Shown: in pieces, positions 14,838-20,485 of the stretch | How the letters are laid out: each line of letters opens with the position of its first letter | How positions within the stretch are numbered: position 1 is the first letter of the stretch | NCBI GenBank assembly: GCA_020026285.1 | Contig: JAHHQS010000066.1 | Span: 1-20,485 of the forward strand | Direction of reading: 5' to 3' | DNA: 20,485 bases | Origin: Parabacteroides sp. | Lineage (GTDB): Bacteria; Bacteroidota; Bacteroidia; Bacteroidales; Tannerellaceae | The notes under the pieces: model-generated | The model's database searches: none | What the model saw: the letters and a program-made list of their open reading frames with translations, nothing else | Told to the model about the DNA's origin: nothing | Translations under genes and position numbers: made by a program

Positions 14838-16251
14838 TACCTCGGCAAACACCACCACCTAAAGGTAACTGGCCTTCACAAATATCACTGAAAGTATTTT
14901 CCAAAGCCTTACGGATATTTTCTTTTTCCAAAGCTGGTCTATACACCCAAACACTCATCACAAATACAGAATCTTTTCCATATACAGGTTTTTCCGTAAA
15001 AAGGTGACCATCTTTAGCTGCACCGGTAAAATCATCAATGCTTACGTGATTCACCAGTTTATCCGAAAATCCTTTGTTATCAAGAATGATATCAGAAAAA
15101 ACAACATTACCTCGTTGTCCACCTTCCTGCCTATGATTTTTATATTCACCTTCCGAACCAAACAATGTTATTACAGCCTTATTTTTTCCACCAACATGAT
15201 TCTTTATCAATTCCTGTAAAGTTCCAGATTGTCCATCATTCTTCAAAACCTGCAATTTTTCCATTGTTACAGAAGATAGGCGATTATAATGGAAAGCAAT
15301 ACGATGTGAGACAGCTCCCTTCAAAGAAGTAGCAGGTATAAGAATTTGATTAGGAACTAACTCTCCTGTACCTTTATTCCATTTGACAACACGGGCTTTT
15401 ACTGATGTTGTATCAGCCGAACCTTCTTCGTCGCCTCCTGCAGCAGCAAACAGAAACAAATCTCGTGGTTTTAATTCCAGACAATATTTCACCCAATCAG
15501 CCGAATCTTTAGGTAAGGGAAGTTCACATTCCTTCCAACCTTTCCATAACCCGGATTCCTGTAATTCTGATGACTTAGTCAGATAAAGAGATAAATCATC
15601 CGAATTCTTCAAATCCAAACATGCCGTTAATGGTTTACCTATTACTTTCATCTCCCCAAAACCACAACGGGTCCCGCTTCCCAAACGGAAAGACGGAGCT
15701 AAAAATTCGGATAAAACCTGATTCCATTTATTCTCATCTTTTTCAGAAGCCATCCACTCAATTTCAAAACAGAAACGAGATCCTGCATAGATAATTTGAC
15801 CATCGTATTTTCCGGCTTCTGCAGTTGTACCTTTCTCATTAATTCGTACGTGCTGTCGAATAGGCAAAGCTGTATAATACTTCAATAATGAATCAGATTC
15901 AACCTTTAGGTTTAAACCATCCACTACTTCTCCTTTTGAATTGAGAATTCGAGCTTCCGTAAAAATGATATTTGACCCTGAAACTTCATCTTTTCTACTT
16001 TTATCACTTTTGTCGATACCCCATTCGGAATTGGTATCAATCTGTTGATCATTTAATTGATGGCGAATAACGCCGGCAATGGATGTCCCCGGTATATATG
16101 GCAAACCATTTACATCTAAAATAACAGGAGCATCGGTCAATATATCAGCTTCTCCTGAGCCAACAGACAGAGGAGTCACTGCTTCTATTATAAAACGGGC
16201 CAGATATCGATATTGAAATCGAGAAGGTCCAACATTCTTTATTGTATTCAT
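14800..16251 (-). CDS. Type III-D tandem Cas7 (two RAMP domains in one chain, Cas7-2x-like)
   Basis: This is a backbone protein with two Cas7/Csm3-like domains. Domain 1 (about 15-225) has VTPLSVGSGEADILTDAP, YIPGTSIAGVIRH and the glycine loop LGSGTRCGFGEMKV. Domain 2 (about 250-483) has FAAAGGDEEGSADTTSV, LIPATSLKGAVSHRIAF and the glycine loop PLGGGVCRGNGLFVG. Asp36 or Asp40 in domain 1, and an Asp in the GGDEEGSAD loop of domain 2, are in the place where Csm3/Cmr4 carry the target-RNA-cleaving aspartate, so both domains may cut. The length of 483 residues fits two fused units. The start is 14 nt after the csx10 stop. It overlaps the start region of csx19. Confidence 0.83.
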   Translation of the reverse strand: MNTIKNVGPSRFQYRYLARFIIEAVTPLSVGSGEADILTDAPVILDVNGLPYIPGTSIAGVIRHQLNDQQIDTNSEWGIDKSDKSRKDEVSGSNIIFTEARILNSKGEVVDGLNLKVESDSLLKYYTALPIRQHVRINEKGTTAEAGKYDGQIIYAGSRFCFEIEWMASEKDENKWNQVLSEFLAPSFRLGSGTRCGFGEMKVIGKPLTACLDLKNSDDLSLYLTKSSELQESGLWKGWKECELPLPKDSADWVKYCLELKPRDLFLFAAAGGDEEGSADTTSVKARVVKWNKGTGELVPNQILIPATSLKGAVSHRIAFHYNRLSSVTMEKLQVLKNDGQSGTLQELIKNHVGGKNKAVITLFGSEGEYKNHRQEGGQRGNVVFSDIILDNKGFSDKLVNHVSIDDFTGAAKDGHLFTEKPVYGKDSVFVMSVWVYRPALEKENIRKALENTFSDICEGQLPLGGGVCRGNGLFVGSWKKQD

Positions 16252-16265
16252 AAATTCATTTCCTC

Positions 16266-17810
16266 CTATCTACATTGTTTGGCCATTTCTGAAGCCAGAT
16301 TAATTAAGGCTTTCTGCAAGTTACCTCTAAACATTTCACAGAAATTCTTCAACTTTTTTAATCGTCCACATTCTTTCCATTTAGTTGAAGCCACCCCATG
16401 AGTAAGATAACCTTTTTCTTCAGCATCATTTTTATCATGACCTGTATATTTCCCTTTAGTTTCACCATATAGATAATAAAGCAAATCGTCTTCATCAAGA
16501 TATAACATCGCCAGTTTTCGAACTGTACCCCATTGTGAAGCAAAAGTATCTCCCTTGAATGTATCGGTATAATTTTCGACCCATCGATTGACTTCTTTAC
16601 ATATTTCAAGTTCCAGATTTTCTTCGGCCATCTGTGATCCTAAATATTGTAACAACATATCATCTGAACTCAATAACTGCCGAGCCTGCTGCTTCCTATC
16701 CGAATGTACAATCTCAGTATTTCCTTTCAGAAACGAAACTGCGGCTTTTCCATCAGCAGAAGCTTTCAAGAAAGATGGATTATAGATTATTTTACCAAAC
16801 CCTTCGTTTCTATATGAGCCAACATACCTGGATATAGAAGGAGCCTTTTTACAACGAACTACAAATACACTACCCTTCTCAATACCACACCGATCAGTAT
16901 CAAAACACTGACGTTTATAGTTCCATGGAGCATATTGGAATGTACGAATCTGTGATTTGTTCCACAGGATTTCAGAATTTTCAGGTAATCCCAATTGTTC
17001 AGCCGTTGGCTGGAATGTTGGTAAACCAAACTCATCCAAGAATATCAATCTTCCATCAGCATACACTGTAACACATTCTGTTGATTGTCCTTCATTAGGA
17101 ATTATCACTCCTTCTACATTTGAATGAATTTCTTCATAATTATCAACCAGGTCTATCTGAACTAACCCATATTGAGCCGTACGTGAACGTCCAATACGAT
17201 TTCTTCCACTCAAGGCTTCTGTTATTCGTTTGATATTGTCAGGTGTATTCATACGTGAATCTTCATCTATCTCGACCTCGAACAACAAACTTGCACCTTG
17301 TGTTAATGATTCATATACATAAAGCTGTCCATTCCTGGCACAACGTTTATCCTTATCATAAGCTGATTTGATAGAGCAACTGGTTTCAGCATCAATCTTT
17401 CGGGCTGATTGATCTGAAAACGCATAAAAGCCAGATCGGGCTTGCTTCAACTGTAATCTGCGCAGTTCTTCTGATCCTGGATCAGGAATGAGATGATGAA
17501 TATAGCACATATCATCCAAACGTTTCAACTTGGGATAATACATAGATGCTGGAATCTTCAACCCGCGTACACCTTCCAATGACAGATGGGCATCACCAAA
17601 TCGAACTTTTCCACTGTGAAACAAATCAAGCATGTCTAGCTGATGCGTTTTTTTATCATCTCCAGAGACTCCATATAGCTTACCAGCAACAATACCTAAA
17701 AAGTTTCCACCCGGAATAAAGTCAAGAGTACGACTTGCTCCTTCTGAAGCTGCACGCTGATTCAAAACCACATCTGATAATAATTCACATTTGAATTTTA
17801 GTGTTTTCAT
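16266..17810 (-). CDS. csx10: Type III-D RAMP protein Csx10 (Cas5-type), with helical C-terminal domain
   Basis: Csx10 is the Cas5-group subunit that holds the crRNA 5' handle in III-D complexes. Chosen start: ATG at 17810, which overlaps the upstream stop as ATGA and has GGAGG nine bases upstream; the frame is open 12 codons further. The N-terminus is KTLKFKCELLSDVVLNQRAA, followed by the RAMP motif TLDFIPGGNFLGIVAG. A glycine/arginine loop, GRNRIGRSRTAQYGLVQI, is near residue 190-208. Residues about 360-514 are predominantly helical, with SQWGTVRKLAMLYL near 425-438. This resembles the Cas11-like helical part seen fused in some III-D proteins. No separate cas11/csm2 gene is visible in the operon, so this domain may fill that role. 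The family call is good; the Cas11 role is inference. Confidence 0.82.
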   Translation of the reverse strand: MKTLKFKCELLSDVVLNQRAASEGASRTLDFIPGGNFLGIVAGKLYGVSGDDKKTHQLDMLDLFHSGKVRFGDAHLSLEGVRGLKIPASMYYPKLKRLDDMCYIHHLIPDPGSEELRRLQLKQARSGFYAFSDQSARKIDAETSCSIKSAYDKDKRCARNGQLYVYESLTQGASLLFEVEIDEDSRMNTPDNIKRITEALSGRNRIGRSRTAQYGLVQIDLVDNYEEIHSNVEGVIIPNEGQSTECVTVYADGRLIFLDEFGLPTFQPTAEQLGLPENSEILWNKSQIRTFQYAPWNYKRQCFDTDRCGIEKGSVFVVRCKKAPSISRYVGSYRNEGFGKIIYNPSFLKASADGKAAVSFLKGNTEIVHSDRKQQARQLLSSDDMLLQYLGSQMAEENLELEICKEVNRWVENYTDTFKGDTFASQWGTVRKLAMLYLDEDDLLYYLYGETKGKYTGHDKNDAEEKGYLTHGVASTKWKECGRLKKLKNFCEMFRGNLQKALINLASEMAKQCR

Positions 17811-18424
17811 TCCATGCCTCCTTCCTTTACAACCTGAATAGTACAACGTCCCAGGCCTCGATTACGTCCGAATCCCATTCTCTTAATATATCCAAATGAT
17901 TGAACCAGATCAGTTTCCAGAACATCCGGAACATTATGAATTTCTCCATATAAAGAACAAGGTACAACAACCTCCATTCTTCGCAAACTATGATCTTCTG
18001 CCAGACCATTATCTGCTATCTTTGTACGACTGATTCCACGGTATAGAAAACGTGTAGCTTGTTGTTTGACTATTTGTTCTGCTTGTTGTTTGTTCAACTT
18101 GGCATTGGTGAAAAATCCTGCTCCACGTAACATACACTGATAAGCTTTTTCATCGGTCAATTGAATAAGATTTCGATCTGTACTATTCCCAAAAAACTCT
18201 ATTATTGTCTGACGGTAATTTATATCCGTATCTTTTCCCTGAAGAAACATCAGTTCCTCCATCGCTTCACGAAGCAAACCTTTTATAACTTTTCCCGGAA
18301 TAAAAGGCAGTCCTTCCGAGTCTTTTACAACCAATGCATCCATATCTGCTCCCTTTGACTGTCCAGAGCCACTATGCCAATCCGTATGAAAGGTCAGTTT
18401 ATATTTTAAATCTATAAAATTCAT
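17807..18424 (-). CDS. csm3: Type III Cas7 (Csm3-like) backbone RAMP subunit
   Basis: A single-domain Cas7 that binds the crRNA spacer and cuts target RNA. The protein has 205 residues, a little short but within range. It begins NFIDLKYKLTFHTDWHSGSG and continues with GADMDALVVKD, where Asp28 or Asp30 matches the catalytic aspartate position of Csm3 (Asp33 in Streptococcus). The RAMP motif LPFIPGKVIKGLLREAME follows (39-56), and the C-terminal glycine loop is MGFGRNRGLGRCTI. Its ATG overlaps the cas10 stop as ATGA, and its own stop overlaps the csx10 ATG the same way. Several copies per complex may be expected, as in other type III backbones. Confidence 0.88.
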   Translation of the reverse strand: MNFIDLKYKLTFHTDWHSGSGQSKGADMDALVVKDSEGLPFIPGKVIKGLLREAMEELMFLQGKDTDINYRQTIIEFFGNSTDRNLIQLTDEKAYQCMLRGAGFFTNAKLNKQQAEQIVKQQATRFLYRGISRTKIADNGLAEDHSLRRMEVVVPCSLYGEIHNVPDVLETDLVQSFGYIKRMGFGRNRGLGRCTIQVVKEGGME

Positions 18425-20031
18425 AGTTTATTCTCCTTTCTCTTTGTGTTCTGAGTATTGAGTGTATGAAGCGTTAATAAATCATATACAGGGCTTTCGA
18501 AAAAGCCATTTCCTGAAATAGCATCGGATGGTATCTCTGTCCAAGCTTTTACCTGTTCAACCGAGATTTCCTGTTTTGTCTTTTCTTTTTCCAGACGATT
18601 CTTCAGACGTTTCATTTGCTGTTTACCCAGTTCCGGATTATCAAACAATAAACTCATCCAATTTCTCAAATGAGTTTTGATAGCATTGTTGAATTCCAAT
18701 TTTTCAGAATTTTCTTGCAACTGATCAATGGTCCATTTATTATGTTCTTTTGCTGCAGCTTCATGCAAATAATAAGGTCCATAAACGAAACTGATCCGTT
18801 TTTGAGGCCATAATTCCCGACGGCTCAACTCCTCATAATTATCCATAAAACTATCTTGTAACTTATGGAACATAACACACGAAGGAGGAAGTTCCTTACC
18901 TGCTTGAATAGAAGGTTTAAGTTTGGCATTCTTCTTGGCCTCACTGCACAAAGCCTCAGCTAAATCATAGGCATAATAAAAAGGATAAGAAGACTTGACA
19001 TAAGCGATGCCCGCGCAAGCTGTTAGACGATCTTTCACTCGTCCTTCGGTAAAGATTCTTTTTTGTTCAATACATGCAATCTTACTGGTATTTTCTTCAA
19101 AATGTATAATAAAACTCTTCACATAATCTAATGCCAGATCAGCCCTGCAAATAACAGTAAAGTCATCACCCCCTAACACCACAGGCCTGATCGGAATTAT
19201 TTCGTTCCAGTAATAAAGTGTTTTCAAATCTTCAAAAGCCTGTTGGGCTGCTGAAATAGTTGCTTCATCCAAAGCTGTCGAAAAATTCTTGAAATCGACT
19301 TTATCATGACCTATTCGCTGAACAATCTGACCTAAGCCGTTCCCGTCAGCATGAATTACTGCGATCCAGTCGTTCTTATCGGTAATTTTATCTATATCAA
19401 AGGCCACATCTCTAACATCAATTTCTTGTGACAGTGCCTTTTTACATAAATTAATCGTTTCCCTTTTCCGTGTACCTTCTTTGTCTGTATACAATTTAGA
19501 CAAGGTTGCTTCATCTAAATATTTATCATTCTGAACCTTTACGGATGGCAAACCTGTATTTCGACTTCTCCTAATCCCCATCAAGCCCAGTGTATTACAA
19601 CGCATAGGTTTGTTACGTTGTATACGTAACCTACTTTCCAATTCAATAATTGCCTGACTGAATGACTGTTCATCCTGATCATTGTACTCCACAACAGCCT
19701 GACTAATTGTAATACCAGGAGCCTTCTCCTGAATATTTTTAGGAAAATTTCGAACGATATGTTCACACAAAAGCCTGTCTTCTGTTTCGAACTTTATATT
19801 ACCGGCTGCATTTAATAACACCCTGCTATCCGACTGCAGTTTCTCCTTCAATAAATCTTCGGTAGCATTAACCGTTTCTTCTGGTTGATAAATCATTCTG
19901 GCAAACTCACTGGTGCAAATTTCCTCCACCAGTTCGCTGGCTCCTGATATATCTTTCAGCTTATTCGTCTGAAAAATAAATCCCTGGATACCCTGCACAG
20001 AAGCACCATATAACAATTTCTTCTGCATCAT
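18421..20031 (-). CDS. cas10: Type III CRISPR Cas10 with active cyclase motif and no HD domain
   Basis: Large subunit that makes cyclic oligoadenylate from ATP when target RNA is bound. Chosen start: ATG at 20031 (MQKKLLYGASVQGIQGFIF), giving 537 residues; the frame is open ten codons further to a GTG at 20061, which reads less like the family. The first Palm domain has IAVIHADGNGLGQIV, with HADGNG at about 227-232. The second has VVLGGDDFTVIC, with the intact GGDD at about 287-290. The protein begins directly with the first Palm region, so the N-terminal HD nuclease of many Cas10 proteins is absent. It should signal but not cut ssDNA. It heads the operon, with csm3 overlapping its stop by 4 nt. 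The partner CARF effectors downstream fit an intact cyclase. Confidence 0.93.
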   Translation of the reverse strand: MMQKKLLYGASVQGIQGFIFQTNKLKDISGASELVEEICTSEFARMIYQPEETVNATEDLLKEKLQSDSRVLLNAAGNIKFETEDRLLCEHIVRNFPKNIQEKAPGITISQAVVEYNDQDEQSFSQAIIELESRLRIQRNKPMRCNTLGLMGIRRSRNTGLPSVKVQNDKYLDEATLSKLYTDKEGTRKRETINLCKKALSQEIDVRDVAFDIDKITDKNDWIAVIHADGNGLGQIVQRIGHDKVDFKNFSTALDEATISAAQQAFEDLKTLYYWNEIIPIRPVVLGGDDFTVICRADLALDYVKSFIIHFEENTSKIACIEQKRIFTEGRVKDRLTACAGIAYVKSSYPFYYAYDLAEALCSEAKKNAKLKPSIQAGKELPPSCVMFHKLQDSFMDNYEELSRRELWPQKRISFVYGPYYLHEAAAKEHNKWTIDQLQENSEKLEFNNAIKTHLRNWMSLLFDNPELGKQQMKRLKNRLEKEKTKQEISVEQVKAWTEIPSDAISGNGFFESPVYDLLTLHTLNTQNTKRKENKL

Positions 20032-20041
20032 AATGAAATTA

Positions 20042-20427
20042 TTAGTTAATATGTTTTTCACTTATATCCAATAATTGACAAACAATTGCTCCTTCTTCGA
20101 AAATCCCCATTCCTTTAAGAAAGAAAAGTATGTCTGCTGCTAGATTTTTCTCGAAAAAAGGAATCTGATCAACTATCCGTTTTTATATTTTCATAATAGA
20201 CATAATTTTCTGAATTTAATGTAATCATTTTAGCAATATGTGGTATTGATAAAATTCATAACCTGCCTTTATTTCCAACTTCTGAGGATCTGTTTTTCGA
20301 CCAAAAGAGGTTGTCTAATCCTCTTTCCTATCCTGAACTGAACATCTTCCATCTTTAACAACTGCATGAAAGAATCTATACCTTCATTTAAGCATATTAA
20401 AAGGGCTTTTTCCTGTATTGACTTATA
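20042..20427 (-). pseudogene. Frame-broken, protein-like stretches upstream of cas10
   Basis: There is no intact gene between cas10 and the right edge. On the minus strand, 20269-20427 is open and reads EKALLICLNEGIDSFMQLLK, then DVQFRIGKRIRQPLLVEKQI, to a TAA. A second frame then gives AGYEFYQYHILLK, and a third gives MITLNSENYVYYENIKTD. A fourth stretch ends at 20042 and reads RIVDQIPFFEKNLAADILFF, then GIFEEGAIVCQLLDISEKHI. The order suggests an old gene broken by several frameshifts and stops. Chance open frames in AT-rich DNA are the alternative. I recognise no family. I find no consensus TAnnTTTG box for cas10 here, and 20428-20485 shows nothing. Confidence 0.25.
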
Positions 20428-20485
20428 TTAAATTAAAGGATACACATCTGAATTCCTTACCAATATAATCGTTTAACAATAGATT

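Noticed and set aside
16358..16609. 83-codon minus-strand frame and other short frames inside csx10
   Set aside because: Overlaps the well-supported csx10 reading frame in another phase; no start signal or family features.
17811..17846. Longer N-terminus for csx10 (start at 17846)
   Set aside because: The ATG at 17810 has GGAGG upstream, overlaps the previous stop as ATGA, and starts at the first RAMP strand; the extra 12 residues look non-native.

Overview
This window looks like an AT-rich Bacteroidales chromosome segment (Bacteroides/Parabacteroides-type). The support is the codon and base composition, near-consensus Bacteroidetes promoter boxes (TAnnTTTG), and the gene families present. 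Every gene I can support lies on the minus strand, so the locus reads from right to left.

Right part (20031 down to 12103): a compact type III-D CRISPR effector operon. It encodes Cas10 (GGDD present, no HD domain), a Csm3-like Cas7, Csx10 (Cas5 type), a two-domain Cas7, Csx19, and a large TIGR03986-type RAMP protein. Four of these junctions are ATGA-type or other short overlaps. Next (12099 down to 9278) come the signalling genes: a Csx1/Csx2-type CARF-HEPN RNase, a small CARF-like protein that may be a ring nuclease, and a Can2/Card1-type CARF plus PD-(D/E)XK nuclease. The expected logic is that target RNA makes Cas10 produce cyclic oligoadenylate, the CARF effectors respond, and the small protein may sequester or degrade the signal.

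Middle part (9133 down to 4434): a two-gene module I cannot match to a named defence system. It has a RecD/PIF1-like SF1 helicase followed 5 nt later by a large helical-repeat plus OB/cold-shock-like protein. The second gene carries an in-frame amber codon inside an OB-like repeat, and 93 more codons of coherent sequence follow in the same frame.

Left part: a gene-free, AT-rich flank (3852-4433) that holds the presumed CRISPR leader and traces of a decayed gene, then an array of 23 identical 29-nt repeats plus one degenerate terminal repeat (2326-3851). The crRNA strand is the minus strand, with a repeat ending in ATTGAAAC. After the array come an HTH-ImmA/IrrE metalloprotease regulator, Cas6, and the first 125 codons of a protein that looks like Cas8b of a type I-B system running off the left edge. 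The III-D operon has no cas6, cas1 or cas2 in this window, so it probably shares the array and Cas6 with the I-B module.

Far right (20042-20485): no intact gene; there are frame-broken, protein-like stretches just upstream of cas10.
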